Positions 19,802 through 28,213 are shown, numbered from the stretch's first letter. The stretch is DNA of 64,000 nucleotides from Umezawaea tangerina (GCF_003002815.1 NZ_PVTF01000008.1:310001-374000), one strand, 5' to 3'. The notes: generated from the sequence alone by a model not told the origin. Made by a program: numbers and translations.

Positions 19802-21016
19802 TCACGCGGTGACCCGCTCCCGGTCGACGAGCAGCCTCGCGGCCACCGCCGCCCCGTCGGTGCGGATCGTGCCGGCGACGGCGGCCGCCCGCTCGCGGGT
19901 CCGCTCCGCCAGCACCTTCGCGAGCGCGGCCGTCAGCGACCCGACCGTCGGCGTCGGACCGTCGTGCGCCACGCCCACGCCGAGGTCGGCCACCCGACCC
20001 GCCCAGTACGGCTGGTCCGCCAGCTGGGGGACCACGACCTGCGGCGCACCCGCCCGCGTCGCCGTCGTCGTGGTGCCCGCACCGCCGTGGTGCACCACCG
20101 CGGCCACCCGACCGAACAGCGCCCGCTGGTTCACCTCGCCGACCACGAAGCAGTCGTCCCGCAGGTCCACCGGCGCCAACCCGGCCCAACCGCGCAGCAC
20201 CACCACGCGGTGCCCCACCGCCCGCACAGCCTCGACGGCGTCCTGGGCGACGTCGGCCGAACCATGCATCGGCATGCTGCCGAACCCGACGTACACCGGC
20301 GGCGCCCCCGCGTCCAGGAACGCCACCAGGTCGTCCGGCAGCGGGCGCTCGTCCGGCACGACCCACGCGCCGGTCTGCACGACGTCGAAGTACGCGGGCT
20401 CCCGCCACGGGTCCAGCACCGGATCCGTGGCCAGCCACGGCCGGTCGCCGATCACGTGGTCGCGCACGCCCCGCACCGGCGCCATCCCGTTCGCCACCCG
20501 GCTCGAGTTGAGCGCCTCGCCGAACAGCTCCTCGACGCTCTCGGCGTCCAGGTCCCACAGCGCCCGGTTGTCGGTCACGTCGACCGGCAGCTCCCGACCG
20601 GGGTAGGCGAGCGGTGCGCGGTGCGGCGAGGGCAGGGTGAGCTGCTGGAACGTCACCGACACCGCGGGCACACCCACCATCTCCGCCACCGACAGCGCCC
20701 CCGCCGCGGTCGGCGTCATCCCCGTCACCACCATCGCGTCACACCCGCGCGCCGCCCCGGCCACCACCTCGAACTGCTCGGCGACCAACCGCGCCGCGCG
20801 CTCCGGAATCGACGACGGCGCCGGCGCCGCCACCGTCAACGCGCTCGCCGACGGCCCGACCGGCACGAACCCCACCCCGACACCCGCCAACCGCTCGGCG
20901 AAGTCCGGCGGCGCGCACACCACCACCTCCACCCCAAGCACCCGCAACTCCACCGCCAGCGCGACCAGCGGCTCGACGTCCCCCCGCGATCCGTACGTCG
21001 ACAACAACACTCGCAC
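19802..21016 (-). CDS. rgt: GT1-family glycosyltransferase, probable rifamycin glycosyltransferase
   Basis: This 404-residue GT-B enzyme of the macrolide/glycopeptide type has N-terminal VRVLLSTYGSRGDVEPL and a nucleotide-sugar site region VVHHGGAGTTTTATRAGAPQVVVPQLADQP near residues 300-330. GTG 21016 has a GGGAG site, and upstream frame is intergenic. Rgt-type enzymes inactivate rifamycins by adding glucose to the ansa chain. The assignment to rifamycin comes from the element at 21075-21094 and the downstream helR. Sequence alone would only say drug/natural-product glycosyltransferase, and glycopeptide Gtf-like enzymes share this N-terminus. Confidence 0.8.
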   Translation of the reverse strand: MRVLLSTYGSRGDVEPLVALAVELRVLGVEVVVCAPPDFAERLAGVGVGFVPVGPSASALTVAAPAPSSIPERAARLVAEQFEVVAGAARGCDAMVVTGMTPTAAGALSVAEMVGVPAVSVTFQQLTLPSPHRAPLAYPGRELPVDVTDNRALWDLDAESVEELFGEALNSSRVANGMAPVRGVRDHVIGDRPWLATDPVLDPWREPAYFDVVQTGAWVVPDERPLPDDLVAFLDAGAPPVYVGFGSMPMHGSADVAQDAVEAVRAVGHRVVVLRGWAGLAPVDLRDDCFVVGEVNQRALFGRVAAVVHHGGAGTTTTATRAGAPQVVVPQLADQPYWAGRVADLGVGVAHDGPTPTVGSLTAALAKVLAERTRERAAAVAGTIRTDGAAVAARLLVDRERVTA

Positions 21017-21074
21017 TGGGCGACTCCCATTTCCGCAGGTGACCGGCTTAGGGCGCTGATTCTGCGGCACAACC

Positions 21075-21094
21075 GGGGCCTTGCCACAAGCCCC
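21075..21094 (-). promoter_or_regulatory. rifamycin-associated element (RAE)-like inverted repeat
   Basis: On the minus strand the sequence reads GGGGCTTGTGGCAAGGCCCC and ends 58 bases upstream of the glycosyltransferase GTG. As I remember it, the RAE found before rifamycin-inactivation genes in actinomycetes is GGGGCTTGCGGCAAGGCCC. That is one mismatch in 19. The element makes the downstream promoter rifamycin-inducible. A weak -10-like CAGAAT follows on the same strand. The consensus is recalled, not looked up. Confidence 0.75.
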
Positions 21095-21158
21095 CCGGTG
21101 CGCTATACGTTGAACATGGAAGGGAGTGTCCACTCCTCCTTCCGACTCCGTTTGGAGA

Positions 21159-22568
21159 TCACGTCCGCCGTTCCAAAGCCCCGCCGATGACCTGTGCCGC
21201 GCGGGGGAAGGCGCCGGGGTTCGGGCCTGCGTAGTTGAGCCTGAGGTAGCGGCCGGTCGGTTCGGCCGGGAACCACTCGTCGCCGGGGGCGACGACGACG
21301 CCGGAGGCCTCGCAGGCGTGGACGACCGCGGCCAGGTCGGTGGTGTCCGGCAGTCGCACCCACAGGTTGAGCCCGCCCGGCGGGACGGCCTCCAGGTGTG
21401 CCTCGGGCACGTGGTCGCGGAGCGCGTCGACGAGGAGGTCGCGGCGGGCGGTCAGGTGTTTGCGCAGGCCGCGAAGGTGGGTGCGCCAAGCGGGGTCGGT
21501 GACGACGTCGAGCGCCACGGACTGGAGCAGGCCGCTGACGTAGATCGACACGGCCTGCGCGTCGGCCAGGATCCGTTCGCGGGCCGGGCCGCGGGCGACG
21601 ATCCCGGCCACGCGCACGGCGGGGGAGACGCTCTTGGTCAACGACCGCAGGTACACGACGTGGCCGCCGTCGTCGCGCGCGGCGAGCGGCACCGCGTCGG
21701 TGGTGATGCCGAAGTCGTGCGCCCAGTCGTCCTCGACCAGGAACGCCCCGTGCGCGCGCACGACGTCCAGCACCTGGTCGGCCAACGCCGGTGACCACTG
21801 GGCGCCGGTCGGGTTGGCGTAGTTCGGCTGGGCGTAGAACGCGTTCGCCCCGGTGCGCTCGAACGCCCGCGCCAACGCCTCCGGGTCCGGCCCGCGCACA
21901 CCGCTGGGCACGGGCACCAGCCGCACACCCACCTGCGCGGCGGCCAGGATCGCGCCCCAGTACGTCGGCGACTCCACCAGCAGCGGCCGACCCGCGCCCA
22001 CCAGCGCGCGGAACGCCGTGCCGAGCCCGATCTGGCTGCCCGGCAGCACGATCGCGTCGCTCGGCGCGGGCGGCGCCACCCCGACCGGGGCGGCCGCACC
22101 GAGCTCGGCCGCGAACCACGCCTGAAGCTCCGGCAACCCCGCCGCCGGTGGCCTGCTCACGGCCGCGTCACCGCGGGCGGCGCGGGTGAACGCGGCGCGC
22201 ACCAGCCGTTCGGGCAGCAGCTCGCGGTCCGGGTAGCCCGAGTGCAGCGCGAGCACGTCGTTCGGGGTGGTGCGCAACGCCGACGACAGCGGCGGGACGG
22301 GGTGGTCCGGCGACCCGAGCGCGGCGGTCTGCCAGCCGTAGTCGTTCGGGCGCGCGACGCGGACCGCGCTCACGAACGTGCCCACACCGGGACGGCTCTC
22401 CACCACCCCCTGCGAGGTCAACGCCCGCAGCGCCTTCTGCACGGTCACCGGACTGGCCCCGAACCGGGCCACCAGCTCCCGCGTCGACGGCAGCCGCGCA
22501 CCCGGCGCCGCCCCGGCGACCCACTCCCGCAGTTCCGCCACGATCCGCGAGCTGCTATCAATGGACAT
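21159..22568 (-). CDS. MocR/PdxR-type GntR regulator with aminotransferase-like domain
   Basis: This 469-residue protein has an N-terminal GntR winged helix (ARLPSTRELVARFGASPVTVQKAL, residues 24-47) fused to a class I aminotransferase fold. The PLP lysine is probably in LRSLTKSVSPAVRVAG near residue 300, and the PNYANPTGAQWS block is present. MocR proteins use PLP as ligand and often control a divergent gene. The start codon overlaps that of the divergent EamA transporter gene. This points to leaderless transcripts and mutual control through the short shared promoter. Confidence 0.9.
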   Translation of the reverse strand: MSIDSSSRIVAELREWVAGAAPGARLPSTRELVARFGASPVTVQKALRALTSQGVVESRPGVGTFVSAVRVARPNDYGWQTAALGSPDHPVPPLSSALRTTPNDVLALHSGYPDRELLPERLVRAAFTRAARGDAAVSRPPAAGLPELQAWFAAELGAAAPVGVAPPAPSDAIVLPGSQIGLGTAFRALVGAGRPLLVESPTYWGAILAAAQVGVRLVPVPSGVRGPDPEALARAFERTGANAFYAQPNYANPTGAQWSPALADQVLDVVRAHGAFLVEDDWAHDFGITTDAVPLAARDDGGHVVYLRSLTKSVSPAVRVAGIVARGPARERILADAQAVSIYVSGLLQSVALDVVTDPAWRTHLRGLRKHLTARRDLLVDALRDHVPEAHLEAVPPGGLNLWVRLPDTTDLAAVVHACEASGVVVAPGDEWFPAEPTGRYLRLNYAGPNPGAFPRAAQVIGGALERRT

Positions 22569-23499
22569 GACAGCGGACAGTAGCGCTACTCTCGCTCGAC
22601 CCCCAGTGCTATCCACGCCCCGCGCCGGGCTCGGCTGGGGTCTGCTCGGCGTGCTGGCGTTCTCCTTCAGCGTCCCGTTCACCCGCGTCGCCGTGGCCGG
22701 CGGCGGGATGCCCCCGCTGTTCATCGGCTGCGGCCGGGCCGTCGTCGCCGCCGTCCTCGCGGCTGCGGCGCTCGCGCTCACCCGGCAGCGCCTGCCCCGC
22801 GGCGTCCAGTGGGGCCGCCTCGCGGTCGTCGCCGCTGGCGTGGTCATCGGGTTCCCGGTGCTCACGTCGTTCGCGCTCACCACCGCGCCCGCGGGACACA
22901 GCGCCGTCGTGATCGCCCTGCTGCCCGCCGCGACCGCCGTGCTGGCCGTGCTCCGCGGCCACGAGCGGCCACCGCTCGCCTTCTGGGTCACCGCCGCCGC
23001 GGGCGCGCTCGCCGCACTCGGCTTCGCCGCCTCCCAGGGCAGTGGCCTGGGCGGCCTCGGCTGGGCCGACCTGCTCCTGTTCGGCGCCGTCGTCTCCGCC
23101 GCGATCGGCTACGCCGAAGGCGGTCTGCTCGCCCGTGAGCTCGGCGCGTGGCAGACCGTGTCCTGGGCGCTGGTGCTCGCCGCGCCGCTGATGGTCGCCC
23201 TCACCGCCGTCTCGGTGGCCGGACAGCCGCCCACCGGCACCCCGGTGGAGTGGGCCGCGTTCGCCTACCTCGCCGTCGTCAGCATGTTCCTCGGCTTCTT
23301 CGCCTGGTACCGCGGCCTCGCGATCGGACCCATGGTCCGGGTCAGCCAGGTCCAGCTCGTCCAACCCGTCCTGACCATCACCTGGGCCGCGATCCTGCTG
23401 CGCGAACAGGTCACCTGGGCCACCGTCCTGGGCGGCGCGGCGGTCGTCGCGTGCGCCGCAGTGGCCGTCCGCTCCAGGCTCGCCGCGGGGGAGGACTAG
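22561..23499 (+). CDS. EamA/DMT-family transporter
   Basis: This is a protein of about 312 residues with ten hydrophobic segments in two EamA repeats. The C-terminal repeat has the typical RVSQVQLVQPVLTITWAAILLREQVTW. It probably exports a metabolite or amino acid. The ATG at 22561 (or 22567) lies within the start of the divergent MocR gene. If the promoter is between them the true start may be GTG 22606. Regulation by the MocR protein is likely. Confidence 0.82.
   Translation: MDMTADSSATLARPPVLSTPRAGLGWGLLGVLAFSFSVPFTRVAVAGGGMPPLFIGCGRAVVAAVLAAAALALTRQRLPRGVQWGRLAVVAAGVVIGFPVLTSFALTTAPAGHSAVVIALLPAATAVLAVLRGHERPPLAFWVTAAAGALAALGFAASQGSGLGGLGWADLLLFGAVVSAAIGYAEGGLLARELGAWQTVSWALVLAAPLMVALTAVSVAGQPPTGTPVEWAAFAYLAVVSMFLGFFAWYRGLAIGPMVRVSQVQLVQPVLTITWAAILLREQVTWATVLGGAAVVACAAVAVRSRLAAGED
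22579..22590. promoter_or_regulatory. palindromic candidate MocR operator
   Basis: AGTAGCGCTACT is a perfect 12-bp palindrome in the MocR/EamA divergent region. Related half-words CTATCA, CTACTC and CTATCC recur at 22555, 22587 and 22609, as in the direct-repeat operators of MocR proteins. Confidence 0.45.
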
Positions 23500-23593
23500 G
23501 GTTTCCTGTCCGCGGGTCTCCCCGTGTGCGCCGGTCCTCTACGGGGTACACCCACCGCGGCGCACCCTGCCCGTCGTCCGGAGGAGCCGCCCG

Positions 23594-24070
23594 ATGGATC
23601 ACCAGCACGACCCCGGTCCCCCGTTCGACTTCTTCGGCAGGCCCCCACTGGTCAGCGGCTCCGTCACCGCCGCCGTGGCCGCGTTGCACACCGAGGTCGA
23701 GGAGGCGCTGACCCTGGCCGTGCTGCCCTGGGAGGCCGACCTGCGGCACTGGCAGGACGTGCGCTCGGTCCGCTCCGGCATCCGCAGCCACCTCGAGGCA
23801 GTCCTCACCTCCCGCGTCCTCGAGGACGTCCTCGTGGTCGCCTCCGAGCTGGCCGCCAACGCCCACCGCCACGCCCGCCTCCCCGGCCGCGTCCGCGTCT
23901 TCCGCAAGGGCTGCGCCGTTCGCGTGGAGGTGACCGACCGCGACCCCAACCGCCCCAGCACCGGCGGCCGCGGCATCCCGCTCGTCGACCGCGTCAGCAA
24001 CGCCTGGGGCGTCCTGCCCGACGGCGAGGGCGGCAAGACCGTGTGGGCCGAGCTCTCCGAACACCGCTGA
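23594..24070 (+). CDS. HATPase_c anti-sigma-type serine kinase/ATP-binding protein
   Basis: This 158-residue single-domain GHKL ATP-binding protein resembles the RsbW family. The N-box is DVLVVASELAANAHRHA near residues 77-93, and the G-box is GGRGIPLVDRVSNAWG near 123-138. A GGAGGAG ribosome site precedes the ATG. Such stand-alone proteins are abundant in actinomycetes and bind sigma or anti-anti-sigma factors. No partner is adjacent. Confidence 0.82.
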   Translation: MDHQHDPGPPFDFFGRPPLVSGSVTAAVAALHTEVEEALTLAVLPWEADLRHWQDVRSVRSGIRSHLEAVLTSRVLEDVLVVASELAANAHRHARLPGRVRVFRKGCAVRVEVTDRDPNRPSTGGRGIPLVDRVSNAWGVLPDGEGGKTVWAELSEHR

Positions 24071-24090
24071 GCCCCGAAGAAGGATGCGTA

Positions 24091-24106
24091 TGCGCAAGTT
24101 TGCGCG
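24091..24106. promoter_or_regulatory. candidate TetR operator
   Basis: TGCGCAAGTTTGCGCG is a near-perfect inverted repeat (TGCGCAA, GT, TTGCGCG) ending 29 bases before the TetR GTG. A further TGCGCA follows at 24107-24112. Autoregulation is the simplest reading. Confidence 0.45.
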
Positions 24107-24135
24107 TGCGCAGTACTCCTTGGGATGCTGACCCG

Positions 24136-24771
24136 GTGACCACGGGCCGTCCGGGACTGCGCGAGCAGAAGAAGCAGGCCACCCGCGAAGCACTGCGCGA
24201 AGCTGCACTCCGCCTGGCCCTGGAGGTCGGCCCGGACAACGTCCGCGTGGACGACATCGCCACCGCCGCGGGCGTCTCGCCGAGGACCTACAACAACTAC
24301 TTCTCCAGCCGCGAACAGGCCATCGTCGCCGCCATCACCACCGAACGGGAAACCCGGATCGCCGCGGCGGTGACCGCCCGGCCGCCGACCGTCGGACTCG
24401 CCGACGCCGTGGTCGACGCGGTCGTCGACCAGTACGCGAACCAGGGCAACAGCTCCCGCGACGCACTGCTGCTGATCACCACCAGCCCCGCGCTCCGTGA
24501 CGCCTTCGTCACCAGCCCCGCCACGATCGAACACCCGCTCGCCGACGCCATCACCCACCGCCTCGGCGACACCGACCCGCACACCGCCCACGTCCTCGCG
24601 GCGAGCATCGCCGCCGCGGTGCGCATCGCACTCGAACGCTGGGCGACCCCCACCTCGACCATCCCCGGCTTCCTGCGGCTGTCCGGCTCGCTGCCCGACC
24701 TGCTCCGCGCCACCCTGGCCCCGCTCGTCCCCGCACTCGACGCCGCGGAGCAGAGCCTGTCGTCCCGGTGA
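24136..24771 (+). CDS. TetR-family transcriptional regulator
   Basis: This 211-residue regulator has the N-terminal TetR HTH (VDDIATAAGVSPRTYNNYFSSR, about residues 36-57) and a variable helical ligand domain. It starts at GTG 24136, with a palindromic candidate operator just upstream. Its target is not clear, because the downstream gene is another regulator. The EamA transporter is upstream but separated by the HATPase gene. Confidence 0.88.
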   Translation: MTTGRPGLREQKKQATREALREAALRLALEVGPDNVRVDDIATAAGVSPRTYNNYFSSREQAIVAAITTERETRIAAAVTARPPTVGLADAVVDAVVDQYANQGNSSRDALLLITTSPALRDAFVTSPATIEHPLADAITHRLGDTDPHTAHVLAASIAAAVRIALERWATPTSTIPGFLRLSGSLPDLLRATLAPLVPALDAAEQSLSSR

Positions 24772-24847
24772 GGCGGACATCCCCCGTCTCCGGCGCGGCA
24801 CGCCAGTGCGCTCGACCACCCCGGCGGGCGTGGGCGATGCTGTGGGC

Positions 24848-25687
24848 GTGGAGTACGTGTCCAGAGTGCCGCGACCGCCGCTGGACGGGCTGATCGACGA
24901 CCTCTACTACCTGGAGGGCACGCCGCCGTACGCCCGGCTGACGCTGCCGCCGATGCCGGGCGCGCTGCTCATCGTCAACCTCGGGGAGCCCTTCCGCATC
25001 CGCGGTGGCACCGACGTCGAGACGGCCGAGTACGCCGACGGCTGCGTGGTCACCACGCCCACCCGTGCCTTCGAGTTCGGCTACCCGCTCCGTACCCGGT
25101 CCGTCGGCGCGCACGTCAAGCCGTGGGGCGTGGCACCGTTCCTGCCGATGCCCGCGGCCGAGCTGTGCGACCGGCCGGTCACGCTGGAGCAGGTCTGGGG
25201 CAGGCCCGCCGTCGCCGGGCTGCGGGACCGGCTGGCCGCGGCGGACGGACCGCACGAGATGCTGACGGTGCTCGAGAACGAGCTGGTGCGACGGCTGCGC
25301 GAGACCACCGGCCTCGGGCTGGTCCGCCACACGAGCAGCGTCATCGCCGCGACCACCGGAGCGGTGGCGATCGGTGACCTGACCACGGCGGCCGGTGTCA
25401 GCAGCACCCACCTGGCCCAGCGGTTCAAGGAGCTCGTCGGCGTCACGCCGAAGCGGCTGGCCCGCACCCACCGCTTCGCCGCCACCGTGTTCGCGATCGA
25501 CCCCGCCGGACCGGTCGACTGGGGCGACCTCGCCGGGGGCGCGGGCTACTTCGACCAGGCCCACTTCGGCCACGAGTTCCGGGCGTTCACCGGGCTCACG
25601 CCGACCCGGTACGTCGAAGTCCGGCGCCGGTTCCTGCGCGAGCACCCCGGCCACGTGCTGGACGGCTGGTCGCTGCCCGCCGATTGA
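24848..25687 (+). CDS. AraC-family regulator with N-terminal DUF6597-like domain
   Basis: This protein of about 279 residues has an N-terminal sensor typical of AraC proteins that begin with a short beta domain (PPLDGLIDDLYYLEG). Its C-terminal double HTH includes AGVSSTHLAQRFKELVGVTPKRLAR and GYFDQAHFGHEFRAFTGLTP. GTG 24848 is the likely start. The next gene, a RibD-C/DHFR-like reductase 65 bases downstream, is a plausible target. Such regulator/reductase pairs are common in actinomycetes. Confidence 0.85.
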   Translation: MEYVSRVPRPPLDGLIDDLYYLEGTPPYARLTLPPMPGALLIVNLGEPFRIRGGTDVETAEYADGCVVTTPTRAFEFGYPLRTRSVGAHVKPWGVAPFLPMPAAELCDRPVTLEQVWGRPAVAGLRDRLAAADGPHEMLTVLENELVRRLRETTGLGLVRHTSSVIAATTGAVAIGDLTTAAGVSSTHLAQRFKELVGVTPKRLARTHRFAATVFAIDPAGPVDWGDLAGGAGYFDQAHFGHEFRAFTGLTPTRYVEVRRRFLREHPGHVLDGWSLPAD

Positions 25688-25752
25688 TTTCTTACAAGAG
25701 CGGGCGGGCGCGACGCGTTAATTTGGGGCTCCCGAAGCAAAAGGAGAGTCCC

Positions 25753-26388
25753 GTGGGCAAGGTCGTCATGTACAGCTCGGTGTCGGTGGACGGCTTCGTC
25801 GCGGACGAGGACGACCAGCCCGGACCGCTGTTCGACTGGCTGACCGGTGGTGACGTCCCGCTGGACGAGAGCGGCGCGCTGAAGGTGTCGCAGGCCTCCT
25901 ACGACCACACCCGGTCCTACTGGGACCGGATCGGGGTGACCGTCGTCGGCCGCCACGTCTTCGACATGACCGACGGCTGGGACGGGAAGCCGCCGGGCGG
26001 CATCGACCACGTGGTCGTCGTGACGCACCGACCGGCGCCCGAGGGCTGGGACCCCGAGGCGCCGTTCCACTTCGTCGACGGCGTCGAGGCGGCCGTGGCC
26101 AAGGCGCAGGAGCTCGCGGGCGACCGCCTGGTCGAGGTCGCCGCGGGCGACGTCGGCGGCCAGGTGCTCGCCGCGGGTCTGGTCGACGAGGTGCGCATGG
26201 ACGTCGTCCCCGTCGTGTTCGGGTCCGGCAAGCGCTACTTCGGGTCGGTCGACGCGCAGCACCTGCTGGAGGACCCCGAGGTGATCCAGGGCGACCGGGT
26301 GCTCCACCTGAGCTACCGGGTGCGCCGCCGACCCGACCGGACCGCTGTCACTCCAGGTGTCGTTGCGGCTTCGGAGGGTCACCTGTAG
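25753..26388 (+). CDS. dihydrofolate reductase/RibD C-terminal-like reductase
   Basis: This 211-residue protein of the RibD_C/YyaP group is a small NADPH-binding fold. It has N-terminal VVMYSSVSVDGFVADEDD, a VVGRHVFDM block and a C-terminal DEVRMDVVPVVFGSGKRYF that is diagnostic of the family. AAAAGGAGAG precedes the GTG. Family members in this setting mostly have unknown substrates, and a true folate role is unlikely. Confidence 0.85.
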   Translation: MGKVVMYSSVSVDGFVADEDDQPGPLFDWLTGGDVPLDESGALKVSQASYDHTRSYWDRIGVTVVGRHVFDMTDGWDGKPPGGIDHVVVVTHRPAPEGWDPEAPFHFVDGVEAAVAKAQELAGDRLVEVAAGDVGGQVLAAGLVDEVRMDVVPVVFGSGKRYFGSVDAQHLLEDPEVIQGDRVLHLSYRVRRRPDRTAVTPGVVAASEGHL

Positions 26389-26397
26389 GCTCCGTTC

Positions 26398-26411
26398 TGG
26401 GAACGCTCCCA
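26398..26411. promoter_or_regulatory. CebR-like operator upstream of the LPMO gene
   Basis: TGGGAACGCTCCCA differs by one base from the 14-bp CebR box TGGGAGCGCTCCCA known from Streptomyces cellulose/cellobiose control. It lies 45 bases before the LPMO start. Induction by cello-oligosaccharides is inferred. Confidence 0.65.
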
Positions 26412-26455
26412 GACCGCCGCTGCCGCTCTCGTTCAACGGAGAATGGAGCTCACTC

Positions 26456-27118
26456 ATGCGCATGCGCAGCACTTCCGGGTCGGCGACCCGACGGAGGGGC
26501 GTCATCGCACTGGTGGTCAGCGTGCTGGTCGGAATGTTCGTCCTCACCCCGTCCGCCTCGGCGCACGGCACGATCGTCGGCCCGGCCACCCGCGCCTACC
26601 AGTGCTGGCAGACGTGGGGCAGCCAGCACACGAACCCGGCCATGCAACAGCAGGACCCCATGTGCTACCAGGCTTTCCAGGCCAACGCCGACACCATGTG
26701 GAACTGGATGAGCGCCCTGCGGGACGGCCTCCGCGGGGACTTCCAGGGGACCACGCCCGACGGCCAGCTCTGCAGCAACGCCTTGTCGCGCAACAACTCC
26801 CTGAACGTCCCCGGCAAGTGGAAGACCACCAGCCTGGGCAGCAGCTTCTCGATGCACCTGTACGACCAGGCGAGCCACGGCGCCGACTACCTCAAGGTCT
26901 ACGTCAGCAAGCAGGGCTTCGACCCGACCACCCAGCGCCTCGGGTGGGGCAACCTCGACTTCATCACGCAGACGGGCAGGTACGCCCCGGCCAAGGACAT
27001 CAACTTCACCGTCACCACCAACGGTTCCTACCGCGGACACCACATCGTGTTCACGATCTGGCAGGCCTCGCACGCCGACCAGGCCTACATGTGGTGCAGT
27101 GACGTGAACTTCGGCTAG
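26456..27118 (+). CDS. secreted AA10 lytic polysaccharide monooxygenase
   Basis: This 220-residue secreted copper enzyme oxidatively cleaves cellulose or chitin. The signal peptide is residues 1-36 (RRR then a hydrophobic core, ending SASA), and processing exposes His37, the first ligand of the histidine brace. The second is the His of QASHADQAY near residue 206. MWCSDVNF at the C-terminus is typical of AA10. No carbohydrate-binding module is attached, so it is a single-domain form. A CebR-like box upstream favours cellulose as substrate. Confidence 0.92.
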   Translation: MRMRSTSGSATRRRGVIALVVSVLVGMFVLTPSASAHGTIVGPATRAYQCWQTWGSQHTNPAMQQQDPMCYQAFQANADTMWNWMSALRDGLRGDFQGTTPDGQLCSNALSRNNSLNVPGKWKTTSLGSSFSMHLYDQASHGADYLKVYVSKQGFDPTTQRLGWGNLDFITQTGRYAPAKDINFTVTTNGSYRGHHIVFTIWQASHADQAYMWCSDVNFG

Positions 27119-27129
27119 GACCCGAACCA

Positions 27130-27169
27130 GGGGAGTGCCCGTCCGGTGCGCACCGGACGGGCACTCCCC
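27130..27169. terminator. perfect 40-base palindrome between convergent genes
   Basis: A 20-bp arm beginning GGGGAGTGCCCGTCC is followed at once by its exact reverse complement, with no spacer. It lies 12 bases past the LPMO stop and before the convergent reductase, so it is probably a bidirectional terminator. Confidence 0.7.
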
Positions 27170-27223
27170 GCGCGGGAACCGTTCGCGCGCAAGGCGAGGA
27201 GACGGGACCGCGGTCGACGTGCC

Positions 27224-28120
27224 TCACCCGGTGGCGTCAGGTTTCGCGCCGATCCCGTCGAGCTCGGCCAGGTCGTCATCGGAGAGCGCGATCCCCGCGC
27301 CCGCGACGTTCTCGGTCAGGTGCGCCACCGACGAGGTGCCGGGGATGAGCAGGACGTTCGGCGACCGCCGCAGCAACCAGGCCAGGGCGACCGCCATCGG
27401 CGTCGTGCGCAACCGCGAGGCGACGGTCGACAGCGCCGAGGACTGCAGCGGGCTGAAACCGCCGAGCGGGAAGAAGGGCACGTAGGCGATGCCCTTGTCG
27501 GCGAGCTCGTCGACCAGCGGGTCGTCGTGCCGGTGCGCGAGGTTGTACATGTTCTGCACGCACGCGATCGGCGCGATCTCCTGGGCTTCGGCGATCTGCT
27601 CCGCGGTGGCGTTGGACACGCCGAGGTGGCGGATCAGGCCCTGTCCCCGGAGCTCGACCAGGGTGCCCAACGCCTCGGCGAGCGAGCCCGGCTGCGGCCC
27701 CAGGGCGTTGCCGAGCCGGAGGTTGACCAGGTCGAGCCGTTGGAGGCCAAGGGTTTCCAGGTTCTTGTGGACCGCACGGCGCAGGTCCTCGGGCCGTCGG
27801 GCCGGGGGCCAGCCGCCCTGCTCGTCGCGGTCGGCGCCGACCTTCGTCACGATGTGCAGCGATTCCGGGTAGGGGTGCAGCGCCTCGCGGATCAGCTCGT
27901 TGGTGACGTGCGGGCCGTAGGCGCCGGAGGTGTCGATGTGGGTGATGCCGAGGTCGACGGCCTCGCGCAGGACGGCGATCGCGCCGTCGCGGTCGGCGGG
28001 CGGACCCATGACACCAGGGCCCGCCAACTGCATCGCGCCGTACCCGAACCGGGTGACGGTGAGATCGCCCAGGGGCCAGGTGCCACCAGGCAGGGAGGCC
28101 GCGTGTCCGTTCGTGTTCAT
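27224..28120 (-). CDS. aldo/keto reductase
   Basis: This NADPH-dependent oxidoreductase of about 298 residues has catalytic Asp/Tyr in HIDTSGAYGP near residues 55-64 and Lys in IVTKVG. The NADP-binding end includes LLIPGTSSVAHLTENV. The usual catalytic His position reads NLRLGN, so the His appears replaced. ATG 28120 is preferred over GTG 28135. It is divergent from a LysR gene with a perfect LysR-type operator between them. Confidence 0.9.
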   Translation of the reverse strand: MNTNGHAASLPGGTWPLGDLTVTRFGYGAMQLAGPGVMGPPADRDGAIAVLREAVDLGITHIDTSGAYGPHVTNELIREALHPYPESLHIVTKVGADRDEQGGWPPARRPEDLRRAVHKNLETLGLQRLDLVNLRLGNALGPQPGSLAEALGTLVELRGQGLIRHLGVSNATAEQIAEAQEIAPIACVQNMYNLAHRHDDPLVDELADKGIAYVPFFPLGGFSPLQSSALSTVASRLRTTPMAVALAWLLRRSPNVLLIPGTSSVAHLTENVAGAGIALSDDDLAELDGIGAKPDATG

Positions 28121-28175
28121 GCCGTCGATCGTCACCCGCGGACGGGCGGGGCGGCCAACACCGATCCGGTGAGCT

Positions 28176-28196
28176 GTGATACTCGGCAGGTATCAC
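28176..28196. promoter_or_regulatory. LysR operator, copy 1
   Basis: GTGATAC-N7-GTATCAC is a perfect interrupted palindrome of the LysR type, placed between the divergent aldo/keto reductase and LysR genes. Confidence 0.7.
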
Positions 28197-28213
28197 CGCG
28201 GGTACGCTGTGGC

